Origin: Mesodorylaimus sp. YZB2_4
Lineage: Eukaryota > Nematoda > Enoplea > Dorylaimida > Dorylaimidae
Assembly (NCBI GenBank): GCA_030248295.1
Contig: JASANH010001507.1
Coordinates: 186,001 to 250,000, forward strand
Direction of reading: 5' to 3'
Length of the DNA stretch: 64,000 nt
Program-made: the position numbers and the translations under genes
The notes under the pieces: model-generated
What the model saw: only the letters and a program-made list of their open reading frames with translations
The model's database searches: none
Told to the model about the DNA's origin: nothing
Shown here: positions 50,656 through 61,244 of the stretch, one piece after another
Layout: each line of letters begins with the position of its first letter
Position numbering within the stretch: the first letter of the stretch is position 1

Positions 50656-52365
50656 CAGTGCCTGTCAAAATGATATTTCTCCCCCCCTCATTTTAGACGT
50701 TTTCACATGTGGAAATTCAGCGCTCGCTTCTATGCGAGTTTCGCTTGAGTAGGATATATCAGGGCCACATCGGAATAGAATGGACCAAAAAATTTTATTC
50801 ATAACCGTTCCAAATCGAATCAATAGCCAAAATGCCATCCTTTACGCAAAATGCACTTTTTCACACGACGGGACATGGACATGCATAATCTTTTACAGTC
50901 ATCCGATGTGATCATATTCCAGCCTTCAATCAATTTTTCTTTCAACTCCTCGATGTTTCGTGGTTTCTTTTTGATAATATAACAATTTAAAACGTGCCAC
51001 AGATTTTCAATCGGGTTTAAATCGGGGGATCGCGCGGGCCAAGGAAGAACATTTATCCGATTTCGCTTCAACCACGCCATCGTGGCTTTCGACTTGTGGC
51101 AAGGGGCGTTGTCCTGCATGTACAGACGCCCCTGCCTCGGCTGGCGACGATAATACGGAAGAAAATGCTCTTTCATCATTTTGATATATTTTTCCGAGTT
51201 CATGATGCCATCAATAATAACCAATGGTCCGACACCATGTTGATTGAAGGCGCCCCATATCATGACCTTTCCACCGCCACCTTGCAGCTGTGGTCGGATG
51301 TTGTCGGCCAGAAATTTCTGAGTCTGTAAACGTCGTACACGGACTCGTCCCGCCGATGGAAACAATTCGAAACATGACTCGTCACTCCAGATGACGTTCG
51401 ACCAATTTTTGTCATCCCAATCCTTTCGATCTTTACACCAGCGTAAACGATTTTTTGCCGCAACTTTGGTTAGTAATGGCTTCTTATATGTCACGTAGCT
51501 ATTCAACCCATGTTCTCGTAAACGTCTGGACACCGTGGACACGCTTACTGACACTCCAGCCTCAGCTAAGTCCCGTTGAATGTCTGGAAGAGATGCCCGA
51601 CGATCTCGCTTCGCGAGCGTCACCATTCTTCGATCGTCGCCCAAACTTGTGCAGCGTTTACGGCCACTGTTTTTGTAGTTCCCACTTGGCGACAGACCAT
51701 CCAGATGCCGTCTCCACACGTTTCGAATGCAGGGTTTTGACACACCTAGCTCCTTCGAAATTTTGTTGTTGCTAGCATTCGCCAATTTCATGCCAATAAT
51801 TTTGAGCTTCTCACTCAGAGGAACGGATTTCCGACCCATGAGGAAAATGAACAAAAACCTGAAAGTACAAAATAAAGTGCATTTAATTAGCTTTCAGAAA
51901 AGCATATAAAAACAACTTTTAGTCGATGCTTAAGTTCATGACGATCGAAAGAAAAAAAACCACTTTCCGGTTACGAGACAGAAAAACTTGAGATCGATTT
52001 TTTAGCATTTCCAATACTTAAAAAAGAGTTCAGGCAAAGACTAGATATGCATTGGAAAGAGCAAAGAGAAAGCTACAAAATGACGTCTTACTTTCGATTT
52101 TTAATAAAAGATTCGATTTATGGTAAACGTAGGAGTCGTAGATGACCAATTCTCACAAATAACGCAAATCTTTGACTTTTCTCTTCAATCGATGCCAGCG
52201 AATAATTTTCTGTTGCAAGACATCTCAAAATAGCGAATTTCGAGTCCGTGGTAACAGCAGACATATTGCTGGCACGATGGATTTGTTCTGCACACGCGCG
52301 GGCATGCACGCGGCAAGTTCGAAACAAAAATGAGGGGGGGAGAAATATCATTTTGACAGGCACTG
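50656..52365 (-). mobile_element. Complete Tc1-like transposon, possibly active
   Basis: Both ends read CAGTGCCTGTCAAAATG and continue into gatatttct, a run of Cs and tcatttt, giving inverted repeats of about 39 bp with no or almost no mismatch. TA flanks each end (50654..50655 and 52366..52367), the Tc1 target duplication. Length is 1710 bp. The transposase ORF is unbroken. It differs in sequence from the IR/DR element at 10.4-12.0 kb. Confidence 0.93.
50820..51839 (-). CDS. Tc1 transposase, DD34E, intact ORF
   Basis: 339 aa from MGRKSVPLSEKLK; an in-frame ATG at 51854 would add five residues. The N-terminal half holds two helix-turn-helix motifs (residues about 10-60 and 75-125; NNKISKELGVSKPCIRNVW and TVSRRLREHGL) joined by a basic GRKRCTS hook. 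The catalytic domain has VIWSDESCF (Asp 1), YMQDNAPCH (Asp 2) and LNPIENLW (Glu), with exactly 34 residues between the second Asp and the Glu. The glycine-rich box GGGGKVMIWGAF is present. It cuts and joins the element at TA sites by binding the inverted repeats. No stop or frameshift is seen. Confidence 0.93.
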   Translation of the reverse strand: MGRKSVPLSEKLKIIGMKLANASNNKISKELGVSKPCIRNVWRRHLDGLSPSGNYKNSGRKRCTSLGDDRRMVTLAKRDRRASLPDIQRDLAEAGVSVSVSTVSRRLREHGLNSYVTYKKPLLTKVAAKNRLRWCKDRKDWDDKNWSNVIWSDESCFELFPSAGRVRVRRLQTQKFLADNIRPQLQGGGGKVMIWGAFNQHGVGPLVIIDGIMNSEKYIKMMKEHFLPYYRRQPRQGRLYMQDNAPCHKSKATMAWLKRNRINVLPWPARSPDLNPIENLWHVLNCYIIKKKPRNIEELKEKLIEGWNMITSDDCKRLCMSMSRRVKKCILRKGWHFGY

Positions 52366-52623
52366 TACAGTATGGCACAGTACATACATGTACATACCTA
52401 CGGGATATATCAGACTACATGTATATGTACATAAAGCTGCCGCGTGCAGTATATCTACATTCACTACTATGGGTACTTGCGGGTGCATGTTCCAAGTGTG
52501 AAGCAAATGGTACTTTACACCGCGAGTGGCGTCAACCGTGGCCTCCTCTACGAGCTCGTTCGAACTGTTGACGGGTTAGAGCAGAGTCGTGTTGGGACGA
52601 GAGGGTTAACGTGAGTGTACGAG

Positions 52624-53709
52624 ATGACGACGAAGCGTCCGCCCGGAAATTGGCATCCAAAAGTGGGCAACGTTCTCGAGGGCCGTTGGGCAGTTGTAAA
52701 AAAGCTCGGTCAGGGCGCCTTCGGAGCCGTCTACGAAGTGAAAGACAAGCGAAACGGCGGAGCGGGGGCCTGCAAGGTGAGCCAGAATGGGTCTTCTACA
52801 GTAGATACGAGGAGTAGGGGAGGTCCGTTTCAGATGGAGCACGTCGATGCACCCGTCCACATCCTGAAGTGGGAAGTGCTGGTGATGCGAAAGTTGACCA
52901 AGGCGGGGGCCACCCACTCGACTGACTTTCTCGACTGCGGCCGGAGTCCGAATGGCGACTACGTGTTCCTGTGCATGGCCATGGTCGGACAGAATCTCGA
53001 GAAGCTTCGTGAGAACCTGCCAGAGAGCGCGAATGGCCGATTCTCGCTGCGAACTGCTCTGCACTGCGCCCTGGAGACGCTGCAAGGAATGCGAGAACTG
53101 CACGACTGCGGGTGAGTGGCTGTGCGGCTAGGGCCTTCATATCCAGACCGATACAGGGAGCCCCCATCTAGGTACCTGCATCGGGACGTGAAACCTGAAA
53201 ACTTTGCCATCGGTCGACCACCGGACACGAGGCGGGTGTTCGTGCTGGATCTGGGCATGGTGCGCGAGTGGCGGAGTCCGAAGGATGTGCCCTACCGACC
53301 GCGAGAATCGGCGCCGTTCCGTGGGAACCTCAAGTACGCTTCGGTGAACGCGTTGAAGCAGCTGGAGCAAGGGCGATGCGACGATATGTGGGCCTGGTTC
53401 TACAAGGTGATCGATTTGACGTGCGGATCGCTGCCCTGGCCGCCCATCGCAAGTTGTGATTTGTCTCTGGACGGACGATGCGATAACTTCGCGTTTCAGG
53501 AGGGAGCTGACATCTACGAGAAGTTGAAGAATTTCGCCGTCGCCAAGGACAAGCTGAATCGAGATCCAGGCAAGCTGATCCGTTCGGGCCCCAAGGAGTA
53601 CAAGGACATCGTGGCGCACCTGTCGACGCTGCAGTACGAGAGCGACCCCGACTACGACCACATCCACGGCATCCTCACGCGCATCTTCGAACGCAAAGGC
53701 TACGTGTAG
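52624..53709 (+). CDS. TTBK-like protein kinase, third copy, with a likely GC-AG intron
   Basis: Exons 52624..52776, 52834..53111 and 53172..53709. The ATG gives MTTKRPPGNW. Motifs: LGQGAFGAVYEV, a lysine at GACK before a phase-0 intron, HRDVKPENFAIG, DLGMV in place of DFG, FRGNLKYASVNAL, GRCDDMWAWFYKVID. After LPWPPI the frame stays open through 53449..53499, a 51 bp block starting GCAAGT and ending TTTCAG. Removing it joins LPWPPI to EGADIYEKLKNF, which aligns with the two minus-strand kinases, so I read it as a GC-AG intron (305 aa product, 322 if retained). The DFG to DLG change keeps the metal-binding Asp. The Tc1 element ends 258 bp upstream, so its promoter may be affected. Confidence 0.85.
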
Positions 53710-53924
53710 CCAGCACCCCTAGTTGGGAGTAATCGATACGCTCCCCTGGCTGGGACGTCAACCTCTTCGGTTGATGTTTCTAGGTCAGGTACAGTCGCGA
53801 GATTTGCTTACCTCCAGTCGGAGTCTTTTTGTTTAGAGACTTCGGTCTCGACAATCTCCCGCCGCCAGGGAGCGCTGGTTATATACGGGCACGACGCCAA
53901 GCTGAATTGGGAAGAGGGCGGCCA

Positions 53925-54051
53925 GTACCACGAGCAGACGCAGATGGTGCCCTACGACAGCAGGTGCTAGAAAGAGTGAGATCGGCCGCCATGTGATGTC
54001 TTGTCGACAGGCCTCGTGCGTGATCCCTTGTCATGTGTATTCGAGTTGGTG
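53925..54051. repeat. 127-bp dispersed repeat, copy A
   Basis: Similar to 58463..58590 in the same orientation: shared words include cacgagcagacgcagatgg, gccgccatgtgatg and tcgagttggtg. It lies just 3' of the third kinase. Origin unknown. Confidence 0.7.
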
Positions 54052-54522
54052 TCGTCTTCTTCGAATACGAACTGGAGGTGATGATGATCAGCAAGAAGAC
54101 AGACCCCACCCAACACGATCTGCCAAGCCTTGTTTCTTGAACATGATCACTACGAATGACAAGGCTCCCCTGGGTCACTCTTAATTGCAAAGCAATCTTC
54201 GACCTTCCGTAACAAATGGTCGTGGCACTTTTGATTCAGCAGCTGCCTTCTCTCTATGTTTTCGCCAGAGACACAAAGATGCCCTCAGATCGTCATGCTC
54301 AGTACAGGAAATCTACGCATAGAAGTGGCTGACCAGATCGCTCTATTGATAAAAGCTCCTTTCAATGGACCAAGCCGTTCGGACTTTAGAAGCAATGGGC
54401 GGGCACACTTGCCCTTTTTTTCCTGAATTGAGTTTCTCCGTTTGTCTTATTCTCACTTGCTCGCCAGTTTGCTTTGCTATGCCCTTGAAGGAGGTGGAAG
54501 CAGTTCTCTTCTCCGGTGACTT

Positions 54523-54807
54523 GTGGTGTTTCTTCGACTACCGAGTGCATCTACTTGCGCAAGCAGTCGATTTGTGGCCATGCATTGTCAATGTAGCGTT
54601 TGTTTGCAAGCAATCGATACGCAGAGAGTCGCCGTCTTGAAGTGCGAGCACACTTTTTGCGCCGATCGCATCATCAGATGGTTGGAACTTCATGGTCGAT
54701 GCCGATATTGCATAGCAAATGCCACTCGTCGGCAAGTATTCTTCAACTGGGTCGAGAAAACCCAAGGCCTTGCCATCAGTTCCGATCGCCCACGAAAATC
54801 AAGCTAA
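54523..54807 (+). pseudogene. RING-finger-like ORF lacking one zinc ligand
   Basis: A 94-aa frame contains CSVCLQAI ... VLKCEHTFCADRIIRWLEL ... CRYCIAN. This follows the RING C3HC4 order (C24, C27, C41, H43, C46, then C60, C63), but where the usual CxxC follows His there is C-A-D-R, so one ligand is replaced by Arg. A RING domain normally recruits a ubiquitin E2. It may be a decayed gene or an exon of a gene whose other parts I cannot see; the first 20 residues are not convincing coding sequence and I did not find flanking exons. Confidence 0.45.
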
Positions 54808-55039
54808 AAAAGAACAGGTATGGTCTAGCTTGTTTTCTGGGAGGTGATCTAGTGTTCTTGTCCAAGAGAAACATGGAGCATAAAAGGCGATGCAGTCCTG
54901 ATGGTGCAATAGGATGGGAACAGGATTCAGCAAACTTGCCTACCAGCTGCCAAGCCTGCCACGCGATCAGGGTAGACCCAGAACTAAAAGAGAGACCACG
55001 TCAGGATCAGGCAATAGCTTATACTGTAATAAAGTCTAG

Positions 55040-56016
55040 GGGCCAGTTCTACTACGCCATGTAAGTTAGTGCTTAGGCTAAGCATGTGCTTAGTCAGCTA
55101 AGTATTACTTGACTAAGCAAATGCTAAGCCGGGTTCGACAATGAAGAATAAGTATTTGCTTAACTAAGTAATTGCTCAGAGAAGCTAAGTAGTTGTGTCG
55201 CGTGGGAAAGCTGGGAGCAAACTATCAGTTTTTGCCAGCATTCACAAAATTTTTCGTCGCAGTTACACTCTGCGGCAAAATATGCAGCTTGTAAGGTGTT
55301 TCTAAAATCTAATAAAGTTCCTTCATTATTGATAATATCGGGCGGTTACTATCGGCCAAAAGTGTCTTCGATCATGACATTCGTTCGTGACCTTTCTTAT
55401 TCGTTTTTGCCTCAGTTTGGGGATTTCGATATGGCATCAAAATATAAACCTATTCCGCAGCCGTACCCGACCTTTGATACCTTCCACAGAGCTCGATTAG
55501 CTGTTGATTTGACCGCTTTGGCGTCCTTGGCACACACAATTTGCAACTGTAGAATCACATAGAGTCGTAGTGCTATGATCACTTGTTGAATGGGCGGCAA
55601 CGCTTTGCTGCTCTTTGTCGCATTCAACAGGTCAGGTCTGACAAATAGTAGATTGAAGCTCGATCAAAGAGAAATCTTTCAAATAACTTTTCATCGCTGT
55701 ATACATCCAGCGCATTTTCTCGATCTCGAAACCCCTTCCCCTTATGTTATCTCTCTTTCCCTCTCTATCTTGCAGCAACAGATAAGCCATTTCTAAATAT
55801 CTTCAGCGTGAGACAGAAAGCAGAAAGCCTTATCACAGATCAGTGGCGTCAGGATTGCTCGTACTTAGCGTACCGGTACCCTGACCCTGTCTTAAGTCGA
55901 GCAATTACTTACCCACTTAAGAATTACCTAAGTTTTTTGTCGAGCCCGTAATCACAAGCTTATGCTACAAACATAAGCATTTGCTAATACTTAATTATCT
56001 TTAGCAGAACCAGCCT
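55040..56016 (-). mobile_element. PIF/Harbinger-type element remnant
   Basis: The left end reads GGGCCAGTTCTACTA and the right end, reversed, AGGCTGGTTCTGCTA, with further loose inverted similarity inside (many taagca/cttag words, and GGGTTCGACAA against GGGCTCGACAA). TAG flanks both ends (55037..55039 and 56017..56019), a 3-bp duplication as PIF/Harbinger makes. A transposase fragment lies inside. At 977 bp it is a deleted derivative. Confidence 0.65.
55412..55627 (-). pseudogene. Harbinger transposase fragment
   Basis: The 71-aa minus-strand frame has LPPIQQVIIALRLYVILQLQ followed by an AVKSTANRALWKVSKV helix, resembling the HARBI1 N-terminal segment (Pxxxvl.ALRfya.Gs.q ... vs.sTvsR.v..v). 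The DDE catalytic part is missing. It supports the classification of the surrounding element. Confidence 0.55.
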
Positions 56017-56019
56017 TAG

Positions 56020-57631
56020 GACTCGGCTCCTAGACTCTGTGAGTCAGTGTTCATCCGTCGGTTCATGTGTGATGCTCGACTGGAAATCGATACTCTGCAC
56101 GTAGCCGGCAGCTGGGGAATCACCCGTCCTGGTGACGTTTCAGCCATACTAGGTCGGAAGACTTACGATTGCTGCCCCGGGTTTTCGGCATGGTGCAAAA
56201 GCTCTACCAGTCACTCTTATCAGTAACACGGCACAGTTGCATTACTCATGGACAAGTCGACTCGTCGACCCTTGGCGGACGCACTTTAAATGCACTGTGC
56301 GCTGCTCCGAATGCGACGTCGCCCATAAAAGCAGCCGTGTGAATAGCGCTTAGTACGTACATGGGTGTCATCTGTATTTTTCTATGATTTTAGTATATGA
56401 ATATTTAGTGCTTTGATTTCGATTTCTAAGGTTTTTTACTTGATTGCATTCAACTATATTTGGGACTTGCTTCTCGTTCCCACAGTCTATTTTAAACATA
56501 TTCTGGCAATAAGGGGCACTTAGTTTCCTCGAGGCATATAGTTGGAAATGTCACATCACAAAAACATCAAATTGGTGATTTGGTCAGGGGGGTCAGATCG
56601 TCGGCCGGAAACAGGAGGTTCAAGACGTGGCGGGTCGTCTTCCAAAAACAGGGGCCTGACGCATAGCGTGTGATGAGTGAGTGATCGTGGGTGATGACTG
56701 ACTTCTGTACGGTGGCCTTGTCTTCTCTGCCTTTCGAGTTCTCGTCTGTGTCTTGCGTTCTGATGAATGAACAAAACAACGTCGCATAACAGGACAAAAT
56801 GCAGACAACGGGACTGCACTGGCCGTAACAGCAGACCATTCACTCGCACACAGCACGCACTGTCCGATTCCTTGTCTCCATCCTACACCATGGTCACCCG
56901 GTAATCACTCGTGCAGCTTTCCAAGATTAGCAACTTACCAGCTCGTGTACTGTGAAGGTTGAAAATCTGACTTGGCATGTGAGTGCACTAATAGTCTGGG
57001 TTGGCCTCTTCAGGGTCCCTCTTTAAGTAAACATGCAGTGTCCGACTAGATTGTGGACACTGGGTAGGACCCTAAAATGATACAGGTCGTCATCCAGGAC
57101 GGGATGAACAAAAAACGGTGTGCAGGGTCATCCTGTTAAATGATAGTGATTTGTTTAATTGGTCGTGATGCTTGATCCAATCCTACACCCTCTGAGCTCG
57201 GTAGTTGTAACCAAGCCTGGCAGGCGTAGGAGGGGCGTCGGACAGAAAAAACTCCTACTGGAGCAGGCAAGTGCATCATCTCCATGAAATGCTTAGACAT
57301 CGGCAAAGCATGCAATGAGCCTGAAACGAACAAGTCGAGGGCACTCATGATCCCTCGGGCAACTGCTGAAACTTCACCTTCGATTAAAAAAAAAGCAGAA
57401 AACGTGGGCGGAGCCATCACGACGCTCTAGCTCCAGACCCGCCTACGACGGTCACCGTGTAACGCTTAGTACACCTTGCATTTTTGAAGAAACCATATCT
57501 TACCCACACAGGCACTGTAAAGTCTGCTTCAGGTGCATTGATCAGATCCATCAGTGCGCATCTGTTCGTCTTGGTGCACAGTAGGCTCGTGAGTTGCGTC
57601 GTCGTCGAGGTATTGACCGAGGGGGTTGGAA
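56020..57631. other. Intergenic, no supportable gene
   Basis: 1.6 kb with short overlapping ORFs on the minus strand near 56560-56850 in three frames at once, which argues against coding. 57000-57060 has short repeated words (gtgtccgac, tgtggacac). Contains the promoter of the following gene. Confidence 0.4.
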
Positions 57632-58278
57632 ATGGCGCCCCTCCACGATTCGTTGATGGACGTGGGATCGCCGATCGGGATGATGGTGCTGTTGGTGGTG
57701 ATCGCCGTCGCCGTTTTGGCCAGTTTGGTGATGGTGGCTTCGATGTGCGCATGTGGAAAGAAACACAAGCCGGACATGCAAAGTGCGCTCGAGCAACACC
57801 AGCCGTTGCCGCCTGCCGTACAACCGCAACAAAACGAGGCTTCGGCGCCAATCGAGCTCGCAAACGAGGCGAAATCGGTAGGACCTCAGTCAGCCAAAAC
57901 GGCGAGCCTGTTCGAAGGATCGACTGCCGACGAAGCTGCTTCCCCGCGCTCGGTCGGTCAGGTAAGTTTGTGTGAAGGAGTTCGGGGGTTTTGCCGTATC
58001 TTTTCCGAATGGGGCATATGAGGTGCACGGGTCCATCACTCCAGGAACAAACATGCTCTTCTTTCCAGATGGGCGTCATCCCTGTTCGCGGACCGCGTTC
58101 GTACGCATCGACTGGTGTGGATGCCAGTCTCGACCAGTGGACCAGTTCGGTGACAGTGAACAAAAGCGAGACGGTGCGTGTCAGTGCGAGCGATGTCAGT
58201 GTCCAGTCAATGACCGTCGGCGTCGGAAGCAGCAAGCCCGAAATGCGTTCGGTGCAGTCGGTCACTGTGAACGTGTAG
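57632..58278 (+). CDS. Small single-pass membrane protein, family unknown
   Basis: Two exons, 57632..57961 and 58069..58278, with GTAAGT donor and TTTCCAG acceptor; 179 aa. Residues about 12-35 (SPIGMMVLLVVIAVAVLASL) form a transmembrane helix followed by CACGKK, so the N-terminus is probably outside and the rest cytosolic. The cytosolic part is Ala/Gln/Pro-rich, then Ser/Val-rich, ending with repeated short strands (SVTVNKSETVRVSASDVSV, QSMTVGVG, QSVTVNV). No known domain. Other frames are open over the same stretch, including a 313-aa minus-strand ORF, but only this one has a membrane helix and matching splice sites. Confidence 0.55.
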
Positions 58279-58462
58279 AGACAACGAGAGGTGATGAATG
58301 ACGGCGAAGTAATGAGGTTCAGAGGTGCTAGTCTTTGGCTTTGCTTTGAGAATGTCACGTCAAGAAGTTTCTATGTGAGTAAAATGCGCGAAATAGACCT
58401 CGGACCTCGTTGTATCCTGACTGGTGGGTGAGCGAGCGTGAGAGCCTGCCGTGCCGTGAGAG

Positions 58463-58590
58463 TATCACGAGCAGACGCAGATGGCGCTCTACGACAACAG
58501 AGGCCAGAAAGAAAAGTGGGATCAGCCGCCATGTGATGCTTTGTCGATTGTCCCGTGCGTGATCGCTTGCCACGTGTGTTCGAGTTGGTG
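58463..58590. repeat. 128-bp dispersed repeat, copy B
   Basis: Second copy of the repeat at 53925..54051. The frame from 58481 stays open through it whereas copy A has stops, but no domain is recognisable. Confidence 0.7.
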
Positions 58591-59603
58591 CACGGGAAAC
58601 AGCAGCAATCCTTCTATAAATGTTCCCAGAGTTCAATTCAACTTCTTCTATCAGACCCTGCATCTAGAACACGGCACTGAAAATGATGAGACGTGTCTTG
58701 GTTTTTCGGGAGGCTCATAAAGCTGTATTAGCAATGCTTTTTGCATGAATGCGAAGCTACAGTGTGCCATGACGCATTGTTTTGTTGGATGGATTCGTTT
58801 TTCGGCCATTGGACCAGCTTTTATTTGACCATTGAACAGAACAGGTGACCGCAGTATTAGACTCTACCAGATAGCGATACATACAAGTAAGATAGAGATG
58901 AAGATACCCGATGCCAAGGGACCTTTTTAAGCGCTCTGTGGCTTTTGTCTCTCTGATCACTCAGTCATGTCACCAGTGAATGCCATTCTGAATGACCGCA
59001 TGCCAGTGCAACATGTTCGGTTACCAGACGTCCATGAGTCGACCTCCAGTTGAGTATTTACTTCGCACGATGGGCACATATCTGCTATGTCCTGGGGACG
59101 CACATCGTATCGTAAAAAGCATGCGCGACTGTTGGCCGGGGGGGGGGGGCGTGGGAGAAAATACAACCAACCGAAGTCGGTGACAAAAACTTCAGACTGG
59201 AGCATGGCAAGTCTTGCGATCCTTCCTGCGACTGAAACATCAGTCAGCATGCTCGATGTCTTCCAACGAAAGGGCTCGCCATGGCCCGCTAGCAGTGGGT
59301 TGCACAAGCTTTGCTCTCTATTCTGATCATCTCAACAGAACCACGAAAACAAGACATTGCTGTTTTCAGTCAGAATTTCATACCAAATAAACAAAACAGT
59401 TTTTTCTTCCTGGATTCAAAAAGAAAAATGCAATATCTGACGCAGCTTAAATAGAAACACAATAATACTTAATGTCCAGATCTTCAACTTTTTTGTGTCT
59501 GTCGCAGTTTTGGTCTAGTTTAGGTGGAATTTCAAGATGAACATGGTTTATTTGAACAATACTAGATAGTTTTATTACCACGGTTCAATATCAAAAGTCG
59601 TAA
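58591..59603. other. Intergenic, no gene seen
   Basis: Contains a run of ten G at about 59140-59149. No coding support on either strand. Confidence 0.4.
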
Positions 59604-59609
59604 TTTATT
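59604..59609 (-). terminator. Poly(A) signal of the secreted cysteine-rich gene
   Basis: AATAAA on the minus strand begins one base after the stop codon at 59611..59613. Confidence 0.5.
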
Positions 59610-59610
59610 A

Positions 59611-60412
59611 TCAGCATCCACAGCTGAATGATAAAACGTTCAGGAACAAATCCGGTTGCGTTACAGTAAGACTAGCACAGCCGGTATAACTAGAGCGTAC
59701 ACGACGATAGCATACCATGCTGAAATCTGGCACCATGCAAATTTCAAACATTTTGCATCCCAGGTTAATTTCAACTGCCTTAACTTTTTTACCAAAATTT
59801 TCACAGATTTCAGTTGTAACGCGGTCAACAAACATATTCGACACAGGACAATGGAGTTCAGTTTCTGGATCCGGGTTGTGAGGGATATAGTGTTCGATAT
59901 ATCGTGCCATTAGGTCTTTTATGCCTGTCATCGACACTGCCCTGCTATGTTGCGTTTTTTGGTGATACGTGCCCTGCCCATTCGTCCGCCTAGTCTCTCG
60001 TCGCTCTGCGGCCACGCCTTGCCTCTTTGTCTGGCTGACTTCCTGTCTGGTGCCTTGCCGGCTCGGTGTGCCTAGTCTGCTCAGTCGTGTTGTGTTGTGT
60101 TGCCTCGTGTGGTTGCTCAATACATCTCTCTCGCATTGGTCTGTCTTATCGATACGGGAGACCTCGCCTCACGGCATCCTACAGGGTGGTCAGACGAAAC
60201 CGAGTAAAATTTCGCGCACATGCGCCGGCCACTATATGGATCATATACTGTAGATACCGGTTTCGAAACTCTTTAGAGAGACAAGACGGCTCCTCTTCAC
60301 CTTTGTTCAAATACTCCTGGATTTTCAGAGAAGTCTTCCGTCTTTTTGTTGTTTCATTGAGGGCAGAGACCACCAAGAGCAGGCATAGAAGAAATAAGAA
60401 CCTATGGACCAT
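59611..60412 (-). CDS. Small secreted cysteine-rich protein, cystine-knot-like
   Basis: Two exons on the minus strand, 60258..60412 and 59611..59941, join in phase (CG|G) to 161 aa. Residues 1-19 (MVHRFLFLLCLLLVVSALN) are a clear signal peptide. Mature Cys residues occur in EEPSC, ELHCPV, TEICEN, LGCKMFEICMVPD, SMVCYRR, YTGC and the terminal SFSCGC. A C-x-C end with preceding hydrophobic strand is typical of cystine-knot ligands; the spacing RR-x(5)-GC-x(16)-CGC recalls the C-terminal half of IL-17-type cytokines, while CGC ends also occur in TGF-beta family ligands, which however have a CC pair missing here. The class is therefore tentative. The protein should act outside the cell. Confidence 0.6.
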
Positions 60413-61244
60413 TTTTTAAGAACCTTCGTGAAATCTAGGGCATAAAATTTGCGACTACGTGTGAGCTCTGGCATCCCTCTTGAATAACACAAGTGGAAAG
60501 CACGAGACAGAGACAAGAAAGAGCTGATCACTAAAGGCAAAAAGCAAAAAATTATTCAGTGAAAAAAGCTGATAAAAGCGCACTGCAGAGAAAGGCTCAA
60601 GAGGTTTTTACGACAAAGGTGCTGTTACAAGAAGTTTTTCATCTGTTAACCATAAAAAGCCTGTTAAAATGCAAGGATGCTCGTTGCATCAAAGTTGTCC
60701 CTACCTCCTAATGTTTCGACCTTGCCAAGTAAAAATTTTGACCCCACGCTTTTTTGTGCTCGTTAATAAGTACCCTGTGAGTGCATGGCGATGCAAAAGT
60801 CAAAAAAGTTTTTCGCCTCGTCCCCATGGCAATAAACATAAAAACGTCCTGCTTGGGGATATTGGCCACATCCCCTGATCCCTTGTCGTCGAAGGATGTG
60901 AAATACATCAGAATGACCGCAAGATGATAAGCTATCGAACACGTTTTTCAAAGTCCCTAATGTCTGCCGTTCGTGGGATACTTCTACCAAAGTCGAAATT
61001 CAAATTTTTCTACACCAATGCGCAGAGTCGGACTGACTGAAGACGATGTGACAGTTTTTCTGGCGAGCATCTTAATGCACGGCCTAGCTTCTAACAGAAA
61101 TCGTGTCCTTACACAGTGGCATTGATGGTTGCGGAGGCATCAGCGCTAAACCTCGCAAACCCTTGTCAGTTCGGGTACAAATGAGCTAACGAGCGCAAGA
61201 TAGTATGCCCTGTATGCAAAACAATTTTCGCAGACCTGATTTCC
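60413..61244. other. Intergenic, no supportable gene
   Basis: Two overlapping minus-strand ORFs of 66 and 75 aa near 60700-60990 give no recognisable domain. Includes the promoter of the secreted protein gene. Confidence 0.4.

Noticed and set aside
57417..58358. 313-aa minus-strand ORF
   Set aside because: Antisense to the small membrane protein gene; Ser/Thr/Arg/Pro-rich shadow with no signal, domain or splice support.
59140..59149. Run of ten G as a functional element
   Set aside because: Isolated homopolymer without partner repeats; likely simple mutation or sequencing variation.
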